Shown here: one piece after another, positions 49,151 through 60,619 of the stretch
Numbering within the stretch: position 1 is the stretch's first letter
Layout: each line of letters starts with the position of its first letter
Source: Phymorhynchus buccinoides
Taxonomy: Eukaryota; Mollusca; Gastropoda; Neogastropoda; Raphitomidae
Length of the DNA: 64,000 nt
Direction: 5' to 3'
NCBI GenBank assembly: GCA_017654935.2
Contig: CM065690.1
Coordinates: forward strand, 28,584,832-28,648,831
Program-made: the position numbers and the translations under genes
Notes under the pieces: generated by a model
Told to the model about the DNA's origin: nothing
Database searches by the model: none
The model's input: only the letters and a program-made list of their open reading frames with translations

Positions 49151-49341
49151 CTGTACAAATGCCTACTGGATTGAGAGTCATAGTCTTCCACATAAGACAA
49201 CTGTATCACGGTTTTCCATTACTGAAGAAAACCATGGAAAATGTTAAGAAAAGCTCCCTCCTCTGCACCCTTCAATTCATTTCAGGCTGTTCCGTCCACC
49301 GTTGTCGCATTCTCAGATTACTGTGTTCTGAATTTACGTAA

Positions 49342-49452
49342 TAATAAATAATAATAATAATAATAATTGGCACTTATATAGCGCACATAATTATCTAGAA
49401 AATTATATTCATGACACTTTACAAACTAAATAAAACTACAAACATTCCCATT

Positions 49453-49490
<38 letters not shown>
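49342..49490 (+). mobile_element. SINE-tail-like repeat and (CA)n
   Basis: (AAT)n, CACTTATATAGCGCAC, CACTTTACAAACTAAATAAA, then CA repeats to 49487. Related to 18742-18835. Confidence 0.5.
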
Positions 49491-49491
<1 letters not shown>

Positions 49492-49578
49492 CACTCAATT
49501 TCCATACGGCACAATCAGCCTATGCATGTCAGCTACAACTTTGGAAAGAGATTAGTTTTTAGACTGGTTTTGTGCACG

Positions 49579-49927
49579 CCCCCCCCCCCCCCCCCCCCCC
49601 CCCCGTGGGGATACCGGGGGGTCTTTTGTATGAGTAGTTCCCCCACCTTCTGGAAATTCTGCGCTTGTAACTTCCTCTGATCCGTCACTCTCTTTGACTC
49701 TGCCTTTTCCCTTTGTTTACTGTCATCTACTATCTTTCTGCCTTACCGGTCCATTCTCCTGACGTTTTTCACGAAACACTTTCAAAAAACATTTCCTCCA
49801 GCCGAAGTCGGACTTGCTGGGCCTAACTATTTCTTAGTTAGGCGCGTAACGGCAGCATGACGCATCTGTGCTCATAATTGACAGGAAACAGTCTGAGCGA
49901 TCAAGAAGAAGAAGAAGAAGAAGAACA
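49579..49927 (+). mobile_element. SINE-like repeat S1, independent copy with polyC start
   Basis: A polyC of about 24 runs into CCCCGTGGGGATACCGGGGG and continues colinearly with 8866-9203 to GAGCGATCAAGAAGAAGAAG. Being outside the arms, it defines both ends of the family. Confidence 0.85.
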
Positions 49928-50089
49928 CGTCCAGAGAGTCAAGAGTCAGAGTGTCTGAGAGACAGGGGTGGGGTGGGGTGAGGGGTAAGTTGTTCCACGC
50001 AGATGGAGCCTGGAACGAAGAGGACGTGCACATGATCGTAATGTACCATCAACATTTGACACTAAACTGACCCTAACCCAATCCCAGAC

Positions 50090-50114
50090 CCTATTTCTAA
50101 CCCTAACCCTAAGG
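50090..50114 (+). repeat. Short CCCTAA telomere-like motif
   Basis: CTAACCCTAACCCTAAGGG plus a degenerate unit just upstream. Only two to three perfect repeats. Confidence 0.6.
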
Positions 50115-50224
50115 GAATGCCCCTGTACACACACGCGCACGCACACATACACACACACACAGAGGATGAAAGGGCAGGATGTAAAAAAGCTTTGTCAATT
50201 TATTCTTTAACCCTCAATAAAAAT

Positions 50225-50298
50225 GATTTTGACTTGACTTGACTTGACACACACACACACGCCGCGCACACGCGCACGCACACACACGCACACACGCG

Positions 50299-50364
<66 letters not shown>

Positions 50365-50482
50365 CACACACATGCACAGTCGCTTATTGTGACAGACTGC
50401 GACGTAGGCTTTTTGGTGACATTCAGCACTTGTGGACGGAAGAAAGAGACTAGGGGGGGGGGGGGGGGGGGTGGGGGGGGGG
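50225..50482 (+). repeat. (TTGAC)n, (CA)n and poly-G tracts
   Basis: A GACTTGACTTGACTTGACAC tail, then CA to 50370, and G runs of 18 and more at 50453-50482. Confidence 0.93.
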
Positions 50483-51539
50483 TGGAGAGATTAAACTTCT
50501 ATGGGTACTAGCAATGACTGTGCTAGTTTACAGACAGGAACGGGTTTAATTATAGGGGTAAACAGACCGGAACCTGAATTTATAAAGATTGTTATTCAAC
50601 AAGCGCGGAATCGCAATCGTTTGTGGCGTGCGACAATTGTAAACGAAACATCATTTTAAAGAGCAGCCTCGATTTGAAGTGCGACAATTTTGGACCGACC
50701 GACAGACAGACCGACAAAGTGAGTTATAGGTTGGTGGCTTGTGCCACAAACAAAAATAGGAACCCACCACCTCACCACAAATTTTTTATTTTTTATTTTT
50801 TTGATGGGGGTGAGTAGGTGAGTGTATTTAGCTAACATTGACAGGTTGCCTTGCAAAGACATGAGAACGTGAGAGAAGGAAGGGTGGGGTGCAGGAAAGG
50901 GGAAAAGGACCATGTAGTGCGTGCACGCGCGTGCATGCGTTTGTGTGTGTGTGTGTGCGTGTGCGCGCGCGCGTACGCACGCATGTTTGCGTCCATATAC
51001 GCACACATAAGCGTCACAATATGCCAGTATTAATGAGTGCATTATCCTTATCACTACAGCCAATTTCGAGCGCGCGCGAGCGTGTGTGTATGTTTGTGTG
51101 TCTGTGCACATGTGTTTGTGTTGTCTGTGTGTGTGATAGAATAAGTCGATGCTTTTGTGTATGTGTTTTTATGTGTGTCTGTCACTGAGTAAATGTGTGT
51201 GCTTGCATGAATGTATATGTTGGTCACATGTGTGTGCAATCGGTGCAATTGCTTTTCTGTGTGTGAATATAGCTTCTGTCTATATATGAGAGTAAGTATC
51301 AGAAGTAGAAGCCGGACATACAGGAGCTGTAGAACCTCCCCCGAAACAGTCATACACATGCACACACATACACGCGTACGCACACACACACACGTGCGCA
51401 CACACATTTAATACACAATTATAAACATATACTCGCCAATGCGCTTGCGCTTGCGCACACCAAATCAGAATAAATAAACCATAAATAACACACACACACA
51501 TGGTTGTATTGGGGTAGATGGTAATATTGACAGTTTAAG

Positions 51540-52140
51540 CAAGAGATGTACAGAAGAGAAAATGCTTTTTTTCTTCTTCGTTTTTTTAAAAAGAGGTAGG
51601 TCTTGAGTTGAGATTTAAAAAAAGAAAGAGTAGGCTGATTACGGAGGTCTTCAGGGAGGGAGTTCCAGATGGCTGGTGCTCTGAAACTGAAGGCTCTCTC
51701 ACCAACAGATTTCAGAGACCGCTTGGGATTTTTCATGAGTTTCTGTGAAGAAGAGTGGACAATGCGAGAGCTTTGATAGGTACAGAGAGAAGAAGATATA
51801 CTATGGGAGAGTGGGAGAATGACGGAAAGCAAGAACTGCTAACTTAAACTGCCAGCGATACTGCACGGGAAGCCAGTGAAGTTCAATCAGCATGGGTGTG
51901 ATGTGCTCGCGCTTCTTCTTCTTCTTCTTCTTCAAGACAAGTCGCGCTGCACCATTCTGAACTCTCTGCAAACGAGCAATCTGTTCTGCTGGAAGCCCAG
52001 CGTACACAGAGTTTGCAGTAACCCAGCATTTACATCACCGTGGCACAGACAAGCCTGAAAGCCGCGTTCTGGGAAAGAGAGCGTCTGATGGAAGCAATGT
52101 GTCTCAACTCTAAAAATGATGAGCAACAAAATCTAGATTT
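51540..52140 (-). pseudogene. CR1-like LINE ORF2 C-terminal fragment
   Basis: Minus-strand frames give HIASIRRSLSQNAAFRLVCA, then (frame changed) YAGLPAEQIARLQRVQNGAA, an AAG-expanded stretch KKKKKKKREHITP, LHWLPVQYRWQFKLAVLAF, and finally SVGERAFSFRAPAIWNSLPE with LRNQPTLSFFKSQLKTYLF. This is the standard post-RT region of CR1/L2-type LINEs. The peptide TYKALH...SRNLRSS is mostly lost. A stop and frameshifts show it is dead. Confidence 0.88.
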
Positions 52141-52339
52141 TTTTTAAAATTCTACAACCAACCTCTTATAGTGCCTGTAATCACCCTGTTCCATCCCCCC
52201 TCCCTCCTCACAACCATTATCATCTTGATCACTACCCCCAGCACCCTACAGTACACACGCACACATACACACGTGCGCGCGCACGATACACTTCTTTATA
52301 AATACACCTTTAAAATTTAGGGCTCCTTCTATAGTACAA

Positions 52340-53300
52340 GGCCTCCCTCCTTCAAATTCAAATTCAATTTCAAATTCAAAATCACTTTATTATCGCTCAA
52401 GGAGAAATTTCGTCCAGTGCCGTCCAACAGAAACATTGACATTCAGCATGCATAGATATAAGCACAATTTTGGATGACAAGTCACATAAGAATTACAAAG
52501 ATGAATGAGTATTACAAAGATGAACAAAATGCATAGGGATATTGACATTTGGCATGCATGAGTATAAAATACATATTTAAGGATTAAAACAGGTCACATA
52601 GATACACACAACATAAGGATTAAGGTAGAAGCTTTCAACACGAGGTGGAAGCTCATACATTCTAAAGTGTCACATAGATACACACAACATAAGGATTAAG
52701 GTAGAATTTTGCAACACGTGCAGACATGCTAAAGGATCATGAGTTTTAAGAAGCGGATGGATCCGGGGATTAAACTTTTCCGTGCTCTGGCATTAACTTT
52801 GAAAGTCTTGTAGCGGCGTCCCGAAGGTAAAGGTTCATAGTGACTGTATAAAACATGGGAGGTGTCCCTTGCAATCTTCTTGGCTTTTCACTTAGTTCAT
52901 CTTTCATACAGCTTATTCAAACCTGTCTCTCTCTTTCCAACAACTTTTATTACTACACAAATTCACCACATCATCCAACATTCGCTTGTTCTTCAGACAG
53001 ACTTCCAAACCAACTTGTAAAAGAAACAGTAAGCACAGATTCAATGCAGCTACGGTAGTACGTTTGCAAAATGTTTGAGTTAACACCAATATTTCTTAGT
53101 CTGTGCAACATTACATAAACAATCTTGATTAACATTTCTTATATATGTTCTGTGTGTTCTTGTCGAAAGTCAATTTCTCGTCCAAAATGGTGCCTAAGTA
53201 TTTGTATTCTGATACTCTTTCCACTGTTTCACCATCAATCACTACCTTTGGCACAGGGGAGATGGGTCTTTCCTGAAGCTTATAAAAATTTCTTTGGTGT
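52340..53300 (-). pseudogene. Rex1-like LINE 3' end with UTR
   Basis: Minus strand: VPKVVIDGETVERVSEYKYL and LDEKLTFDKNTQNIYKKC (53130-53290) are the RT C-terminal part. Decayed frames then carry the ILQTYYRSCIESVL-like and SWFGSLS-like blocks, and AKKIARDTSHVLYSHYEPLP, SGRRYKTFKVNARARKS and SLIPGSIRFL near 52740-52880, the Rex1 C-terminus. The 3' UTR to 52340 contains AAATTTCTCCTTGAGCGATA, as is common in this group. Several frameshifts. Confidence 0.85.
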
Positions 53301-53389
53301 TGGAGCACATTGAGGTACCAAACTAGTTTTCTTTTACACCGACTAGAACAGATTTCGCAACGTACTAAAGGTAGTGAGAATCCGAATTT

Positions 53390-53560
53390 GAAAGGTCTTG
53401 GAACCTCCTTATAAGACCTCACTTTTGGATGGATTTTTTGAAGGTCTTTAAGGAGGGCTACAGGTCTTATAAGGGAGGTATATGTAATCCGCTCTACAAA
53501 GAAGAGCAATGCCTCAAAGAAGTCCAGTCGTATATGGTCTCGAGGCGGTCTAGGATCTAC
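53390..53560 (+). repeat. GGTCTTATAAGGGAGGT repeat, second copy
   Basis: AACCTCCTTATAAGACC and GGTCTTATAAGGGAGGTATA face each other, as at 21895-22120. Followed by GCAATGCCTCAAAGAAG, matching GCAATGTCTCGGAGAAG there. Confidence 0.7.
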
Positions 53561-53579
53561 TTTACATGGGACGGTCTTC

Positions 53580-54590
53580 ATAAAGAGATTGACACTGTTA
53601 CATTGCCGAATGAAGCAAATACGCCTACGCTATACATCTCACACGCAGACCGTACCAAAACTACCCGCAAAGCAAAAAAATCGGCAATCGTATTTCGTGA
53701 ACACTTTATCAGACGCACCCAAGTCCGCACCACACGCCTCCAACCAAACAACCCACACACAAGCAGATTTTGTGCTCAACAACATTATGGACCCTTTGCT
53801 ATCCAGTTCAAAACCCTGTTTTTTTAATATAGGCCTATCCAATCAAGAGGGTGTGCGAGAGTCTGTGTATGTGCTGTGTGTGTAGTGTGTGTGCGTGTGA
53901 GTCGGCGTGTGTCTCTGATGTACTGTGTGTGTATAAGAATGATAATTATGTTTAGCTAGGAGATATGTGTTCCGTTAGCAGAGAGGGAGTGCATGTATGC
54001 GAGTAGAGGCGTGTGCGCGTGTGTATAAGCTGCGCTCTTTCTCTTCTCTCTCTTGCCATTCAGTCGTTTCTGCCTATATTCCATTTGTTCATCCGTGTGT
54101 CGCTTTGTATTGACGTTTTGTTTTGGAATGCGCTATGAAAGCTAACGTGTGTGTGCGCTTGGATTTGATTTCTATCAAGATCAGCGCCGTATAAATACTG
54201 TATGATGTTGTTGTTATGTGTCGTGTGCCGCGAGCATGTTGTACAAGGTATGTGATTGTGTAAAATGTGTGTGCATGTCAGTGATGTGTGTTCTGTGCTT
54301 TTGGTGGAAATGTATGTGTCTGAGTGGTATATTGTGTGCAAGCACGCGTTGATTCGCGTGCGTCCACGTAGGACTTACCTGCGTGTGGTGTGTATTTTGT
54401 GTGTCGGTGTCCATGTATGTGTTAAAATGCTGATTGCAAAGGCTTGTGATCGATTAAAAAAAAAGCGCTACATAAATATCCGTTTATTATTATTATTATT
54501 ATATTATTATGAGAATTTAAAAGAAGCTTGCGCAGATGACGGAAACGTTGTTAGTTGGCTTCTTCTTTCTTCTGCGATCCCCGGCCCTAG
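53580..54590. other. No gene recognised; TG-rich
   Basis: Frames at 53589-53885 and 54256-54597 have no known domain. The region contains scattered TGTGTG words and an AAGCGCTACATAAATATCCG SINE-tail word before (TTA)n at 54484-54510. Confidence 0.5.
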
Positions 54591-54594
54591 GCCA

Positions 54595-54780
54595 TAACGG
54601 GTAAGAGATGTAAGTGCCCGTTTTTCAGTTTCACTGGTCTCCTTGCCCTGCATTCAACGACACATTCCGATTTGGAGAGCCTAAAAGGAGAAAATTGTGG
54701 AGGATTGTTTTGAAAAAAGGCAGAAGAAACGGGCCAAAAGTCAAAATAGTAGATGACACAAAGCAAGGAGAAAGGCACAT
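54595..54780 (-). mobile_element. SINE-like repeat S1 subfamily copy
   Basis: Shares CAGTTTCACTGGTCTCCTTG, ACACATTCCGATTTGGAG and AATAGTAGATGACACAAAGC with 29170-29328. Ends at a CA microsatellite at 54789-54816. Confidence 0.75.
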
Positions 54781-54784
54781 ACAC

Positions 54785-54817
<33 letters not shown>

Positions 54818-55149
54818 CACACCAGCTAACACACACACCGCTAGCGGGGGCCGCACGGAGCGCCGACGGCGCTAAGCAGCCTGCAGAGATCTTACCCCAG
54901 CACAAACAGACCACACACACAACACCACACACCAAAGATCTACATTTTCCCCACACCTACCATGACCAAAAAGGAGAAAATCAACATTATTCGACATACA
55001 ATAAAACGCTGACCACTACATCTAAAGTGCACATGTTCTCAAGGCAGACTTCACACAATAAATACTCAAACATCCCCCTGTCAATACAGTAAGCTCAGCC
55101 CTTCCAAATAGACTAGCTAGACAAAAAGCTCATTTGCTTGAACGAGATC

Positions 55150-55660
55150 AGAGCAATGAACCTAGTCTCACATCCGAACACTTGTTAAGAGATGAGAGCA
55201 TACGAGACGATGAGATCAGAGACTGAGACAAGTCACCAGAGGGAGACACGAAAGAGAGACGACACTGAGGAGAGCTTCGAGACGATGAGAGAGAGAGAGA
55301 GAGGGAGACGATAGGAGAAGAGAGAGATGAGAGAGGAGAGAGAGAGAGTGAGAGGACAGACGTCAGGGGACACAGCGTTGAGTCACGACAAACGGGGACC
55401 GAAGCCGAAATAGATAAAGGGGTGGAAAGGTTGACAGAAAGGAAAGACCGCAGAAGGAAAGTCACACAGAGAGAGAGAGAGGAGCGTAAGAGAGAGAGAG
55501 AGGAGAGGAGAGAGAGGAGAGAGAGAGAAAGGAGAGCAGGAGAGAGGACGACGAGGAGAGAGGACTCACAGAGAGAGGATCACAGGAGAGAGAGAGAGAT
55601 TGTGAGTGGAATAGAACGGATGAGAGGGGGTAGACAGACAGACAAAGCGTAGGGGGAAAG
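55150..55660 (+). repeat. Irregular GA-rich purine tract
   Basis: About 500 bases of GAGA/GAGAC words with poly-G at the 3' end (55660-55700). The Arg/Glu frame is an artefact. Confidence 0.9.
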
Positions 55661-56029
55661 GGGGGGGTAGGGGGGGGGGGACAAAGGGGTGGGGGGGGAC
55701 ACTATGACATCTATATCAGTATGCCACACAGTAATGGAGAAACCAGTCAAACTCAAAGCTAATTTTTTCAGCTCTAATCCAGAATATATTCAATCCGTTT
55801 CAGTGATTATAATTTACATAGAATTATTTTTTTAATCGAAATCAGAAACAGAGACCCTTTTAATCATCAAATATCACGAATCAAACAGTAACACGCACAA
55901 CATGAAATAAATGTCATCAGCTGCCAAATTAAATGAACAAAAGCATTATTGCAAAAATAAAAACGACACATGTGACATTCTTCAACCCAAGCGTGCATGT
56001 GTGTGTGCGTGCGTGCGCATGCGACCTTC

Positions 56030-56190
56030 CTCAACGCCAGCTGTCGTCATCAAATCTCTTTAGCCGAGAGAGTGGGGATGTATTTTGGGCTAGGCATCTC
56101 CACTATAAACTAATTATCGCCCAACCCGCCGGAATAGTATCTACCCCCTCTACTATCTGGTAGTCATTGTCGGAAACGACAGACAGGCAA
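56030..56190 (-). mobile_element. SINE-like repeat S2, minus copy
   Basis: The complement carries CGTTTCCGACAATGACTACC, AGTGGAGATGCC, ACATCCCCACTCTCTCGGC and GACAGCTGGCGTTGAGG, as at 61640. Confidence 0.85.
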
Positions 56191-57580
56191 CAAAAATATG
56201 GATGTATGCTGTGACAACATGTCAGTGTGCTTGTGCATGCATGCATCTGACTGCGCATGTGCGTTTGCCTGTGAGTACGTGAATCCCTGTGTAAATTAGA
56301 GAATACTAGAAAAAGGATCCAGGGCAGAAAGCAATACAGAGACAGACAGAAAGAGATAAAATTAATGGTGGCAGAGAGGGTGAAAGCAACACACACACGC
56401 AATGATCTTGACCACGAAAGAGGAAAGAGAAATAATACTGCGTTGGAATTGTAACTGAGGTTGGAAAATCAGTTTATGGAATGTTGGGTCAAGCCATCTA
56501 TTGATACACCATAGCAGTGCTAGAACAAACTGGATAGGGTTAGTAAAACACTTTCACAACCCCATTAATATTTTGCAGACTACATATCCAACCCCACACC
56601 CACCAACACTCCGATAATATAGAATCGTTGCTTTTTCCACATCCTATATGGGATGAATTTTTTGTAGATGTTATGCTACATCGTGTGTGTAGTGTGGTGT
56701 GTGTGTGTGTGTGTATGTATGTGGTGTGTATCAGGTCAAAGTCAAAATTTTTTTCCATATGGAACATTGAATAAGCACAAATAATATTATAATTTTGTGT
56801 GGTGGTGTGTAGTGTAATGTTGTGTGTGTACTGTGGGTGTGTGCTGTTTGTGTGGTGGCCGTGTGCGTGATGTGCGTACATCGCGTGTATGTGCATGTAT
56901 GTGCGTGTGTGCGCGTTAATGGGGTTCAACTAGTTTTCAGTAGGCAGCTAAAACAAATCTTTTGAAAGAAAGAAAGAAATGACATTACATTTTATGATAC
57001 ACAACCAAAAGCCTAAGAGAAGTAATCAATAAAGCATTATTGAAATATAAACATGTATGTAGCAACGAACAATTCCATTTTTCCAAGAGCTACACAATCA
57101 CAGCAATAGAAATCTCCACACAAATCTCCCCAAACCATTTCAAAATCTGAAAACAATCAACAAAATTTTCAAGAAAAAAAATATAAAAAATGTTCTCATG
57201 CATACACCCCCTACACACACACCGCACCCCACACACACCTTGGAACCAGTGAACTCTACAGTAAGTTGTACTCTTGGCAAGCAGGGCAGTGTGCGAAAAA
57301 TGTGTTGCATAATCTGATAAATCAAAAATCATTTTAAATATAAATGAAAAGAAATCAATTTTTTTTTAAACGCTTTTATTCTGGCTATGAAACTCTACAC
57401 GCCCACAAATGTCGTCCCCCAAAAAGAAGGAAGAGGGGGCGAAAATGTGGATTTAGACACTAAATCTTCCTTTTTATTAATTTGTACTTTACTTTACAAT
57501 AGCAAACTTTTAAAAAGAAAAGAAAGAAAACTTTTTTTTTCTCATGAAAATCTTTTCCTATGCACTCCTCACCGTTTCCC
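56191..57580. other. No gene recognised
   Basis: AT-rich with TG/CA words. Frames at 56540-56929 and 57090-57332 lack known domains. No splice-supported exon is seen. Confidence 0.5.
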
Positions 57581-57584
57581 AGCT

Positions 57585-58612
57585 TTGCCCATTCCCTGCA
57601 CAATCTATCTCTAGGCGCCTGGGACTATTGTTCCTGTGCAGAACCCATTCCCTGCACAATCTATCTCTAGGCGCCTGGGACTATTGTTCCTGTGCAGAAC
57701 CCATTCCCTGCGCAATCTATCTCTTGGCGCCTGGGACTATTGTTCCTGTGCAGAACCCATTCCCTGCACAATCTATCTCTTGGCGCCTGGGACTATTGTT
57801 CCAGTGCAGAACCCATTCCCTGCGCAATCTATCTCTTCGCGCCTGGGACTATTGTTCTAGTGCAGAACCCATTCCCTGCGCAATCTATCTCTTCGCGCCT
57901 GGGACTATTGTTCTAGTGCAGAACCCATTCCCTGCGCAATCTATCTCTTGGCGCCTGGGACTATTGTTCCAGTGCAGAACCCATTCCCTGCGCAATCTAT
58001 CTCTTGGCGCCTGGGACAATTATTCCCGTACAGAACCCATTCTATGTGCAATCTATCTCTTGGCACCTAGGACTATTCGATGGCTTGGAGTCAAAACGGA
58101 CTATCTTTTGACAGTCCATTGACATATTATTGAACTTATTACGAAAACTAATAACTTGTATAAGAAAAGGACTGCTGAAATATAAAAAAGCAAAGAACCT
58201 TTTTTTTTTATATTTCTGCAGTCATTTTTTTTACAAGTTATTAGTTTTCGTAATAAGTTTAATGATATGTCAATGGACTATCTAAATATATTCCTTTTTG
58301 ACTCCAAGCCATCGTATTGTTCCAGTGCAGAACCCATTCTATCTATCTCTTGGCGCCTGGTACTATCATTCCTGTACAGAACCCATTCTATGTGCAATCT
58401 ATCTCTTGGCACCTAGGACCATTATTCCCATGCAGATCCCATTCTATCTATCTCTTGGTGCCTGGGACAATTATTCCTGTATAGAACCCATTCCCTGTGC
58501 AATCTATCTCTTGGCGCCTATGACTATCTGTATCATTCCCGTACAGAACCAATTCTATGTTCAATCTATCTCTTGGCGCCTGGGACCATCATTCCAGTGC
58601 AGAACTTGAGGT
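57585..58612 (+). repeat. 56-bp minisatellite made from a zinc-finger exon 3' end
   Basis: The unit of 56 bases contains TATCTCTTGGCGCCTGGGAC and TTCCAGTGCAGAACCCATTC. About 15 units, regular to 58077, then irregular after the MITE insertion. The unit beside the gene (58560-58612) is the last coding part of the exon: on the minus strand it encodes the final Cys of finger 3, then TGMMVPGAKR and the stop. Confidence 0.93.
58078..58314. mobile_element. 237-bp foldback MITE inside the minisatellite
   Basis: Ends CGATGGCTTGGAGTCAAAA and TTTTTGACTCCAAGCCATCG. Inner arms with ATGACATATTATT-like and TTACGAAAACTAATAACTTG pair with their complements. TATT is duplicated on both sides (58074-58077, 58315-58318), and removing the insert restores the minisatellite unit GGACTATTGTTCC. 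Confidence 0.93.
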
Positions 58613-59056
58613 GGGCGTTCAGACTGGTCTTGTAGGCGAAGCGGCGTGGGCAGCGGGGGCAGTGGAAGGTGCGCGCATTGTTGTGCATGTTCATGTGGCC
58701 CTGGTAGTGCCCCTTCATCAGGAACCCCTTCCCGCACAGCCCGCACCGGAAGTTGGGGTCGTCGCTGTGGTTTTTGCGCACGTGACCTTTGTACCCGTGG
58801 GCTGTCTTGAACCGGGCTTCGCACCACTGGCACTGGATCATTTGCGTCGAAACGGGCAGGTTCCTATGCGAGTCAGCAGAACCGGCAGAATAAGAAAACT
58901 CCTGGACGCTCCCGGATGACTGCCCAAACGGGTGCGTCTGGGCAGACATCAGTCTCTGCTGACTGGAAGGATCCACTGTGACACGCCTCACTCCTCGCAG
59001 AGCTGAACTCCCATGCTCAAAAGATGTCAAGAGTCCTGGAAATCCCGAGGGTCTCC
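58566..59056 (-). CDS. C2H2 zinc-finger terminal exon 1
   Basis: Open from an acceptor-like CCTCCTCCACAG (exon start at 59056) to the stop at 58566. The upstream frame to 59177 is probably intron. A Ser/Gln-rich stretch (SSQQRLMSAQTHPFGQSSGS) precedes three fingers: CQWCEARFKTAHGYKGH with x4 to His, CGLCGKGFLMKGHYQGH with x3 to His, and CPRCPRRFAYKTSLNAH with x3 to Cys (C2HC). Likely a nuclear DNA-binding factor. The last ten residues and the stop lie inside the first unit of the downstream 56-bp array. Its relation to exon 2 suggests either alternative 3' exons of one gene, as in BTB zinc-finger loci, or tandem genes. Confidence 0.82.
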
Positions 59057-59095
59057 CTGTGGAGGAGGAGGAGGACGATGAGAAGCTGAGGCCTG

Positions 59096-59340
59096 GAGTC
59101 CCTCCTACGCAATGCAACACAAGAACAGCAAGATCTGTATGTATGCCACATGTTCCTATTGGTAAAACACTCATCACTAGTACTGACTCCCTCCCACGCT
59201 ATGCAACACAAGAACAGCAAGATCTGTATGTATGCCATAGCAGCAATCTCACATGTTCCTATTGGTAAAACACTCATTGCTAGTACTGACTCCCTCCCAC
59301 GCTATGCAACACAAGAACAGCAAGATCTGTATGTGAAACC
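59096..59340 (+). repeat. ~90-103 bp tandem repeat, 2.5 units
   Basis: Units share ATGCAACACAAGAACAGCAA and GTTCCTATTGGTAAAACACT. The second has a 14-base insert (CATAGCAGCAATCT). It lies just upstream of zinc-finger exon 1, probably in the intron. Confidence 0.93.
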
Positions 59341-59348
59341 TTGAACAA

Positions 59349-59355
<7 letters not shown>

Positions 59356-59380
<25 letters not shown>

Positions 59381-59385
59381 CGAGT

Positions 59386-59416
<31 letters not shown>

Positions 59417-59560
59417 AGAGAGTGGAGAGAGAGAGAGTGAGAGAATTGAGAGAGAGAGAGACAGCGAGAGAGAGGGGGGGGGTGGGTGGGGGGTGGGTGG
59501 GGGGGAGGGGGGGGGGGAGAGAGAGAGAGGCGAGAGAGAGAGAAAAGAGACAAGATAGAC
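59356..59560 (+). repeat. GA and poly-G purine tract
   Basis: AGAGAG tracts interrupted by CGAG, then GGGTGGG-type G runs (59476-59518). Confidence 0.95.
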
Positions 59561-60265
59561 AGAGAAGAGACAGACCGAGAGACAAGCCGACGATGCCATT
59601 GAAGGGGGCGCATAACGTGGAAGAGACAGAGGGGAGGAGAGAATGGAGAGGGGGGATGCTTGGCAAGATAGCAAAAATTAAAAAGCCTATAAACTTGCAA
59701 CATTTCTTTCTTTGACATGATGTGTTGACAACATTTAAAATGTGTGTGTGCGTGTGCGTGTGGCGTGTGTGCACTGTGCGCTTGAGTGTGCGTGTTGTGT
59801 GTGCCGTTAAAGTGTTTGTACAAACAGACTGTTTGAGGGGAATGTGGACAGCATGATACTTCTTATACTACTTCTTGTGTTTGTAGAGATCCCCTAGTAC
59901 GAAAACTAAAAGAAAAATCATATTTTTCTGTCCAATCTTCTGGGTTGTACAGGGGCATTGCTCTCACACCGCTCATTCAGAGTCCCAATTCACAGCCACA
60001 CCCCGGTTTTTGTCAGGTCGCAGACCGCCCAGTGGACCAAACAGTCCCAAGAGGAGCAAATCTATATGGTACCAATCATCACGAGGCAACCATCAGAGGA
60101 GACACTGCACTGCACTGCTGCCGAGTCACTTTGGAGAAATTCAGTAAAGCTAACAGGACACCAAATCAAGGTTAGGTTGGTCTTTCATCAAGAGACAACC
60201 ATCAGAGGAGACACTGCAAGGGGGGGGAAAGGGACTGGGGGTGGCTTAAAAGAGGACAGGAGAGA
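59561..60265. other. No gene recognised; short duplication
   Basis: CAACCATCAGAGGAGACACT occurs at 60087 and again at 60197, a duplication of about 110 bases. A TG-rich stretch is at 59740-59810. Confidence 0.55.
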
Positions 60266-60267
60266 GA

Positions 60268-60607
60268 GCTTCTGAAAACCCTATCTGGCATAGAGGGAAG
60301 AGTGGACAGTGCAACCACCTTCTTTGTCTGTTGTGCTTATACTCTTTTGTAGGTGAAACTTCTGAAAACCCTATCTGGCAGAGGGAATGTGGTGGACAGT
60401 GCACCACTTCTTTGTGCATGTGCTTATACTTTTGTAGGTGGACTTCTGAAAAAAACACTATCTGGCAGAGGGACATGTGGACAGTGCACCACTTCTTGTG
60501 CACGTGCCTATACTTTTGTAGGTGGACTTCTGAAACACACTATCTGGCAGAGGGAATGTGGACAGTGCACCACTTCTTGTGCATGTGCTTATACTTTTGT
60601 AGGTGGA
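60268..60607 (-). repeat. ~81-88 bp array, degenerate copies of zinc-finger exon 2 end
   Basis: Four units, each aligning over its full length with 60608-60691, the end of exon 2. Shared words on the plus strand are CTTCTGAAAACACTATCTGG, CACTTCTT, GTGC and TTGTAGGTG. In reverse each unit corresponds to the second half of the last finger, the stop and the first 3' UTR bases. Confidence 0.93.
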
Positions 60608-60619
60608 CTTCTGAAAACA

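Noticed and set aside
50090..50114. Interstitial telomere
   Set aside because: Only two to three CCCTAA units, too few to claim a fusion or telomere healing site.
57544..58122. 192-residue repetitive protein
   Set aside because: It reads through the 56-bp minisatellite on the opposite strand to the zinc-finger exon; the unit length is not a multiple of three, so frames merely alternate.
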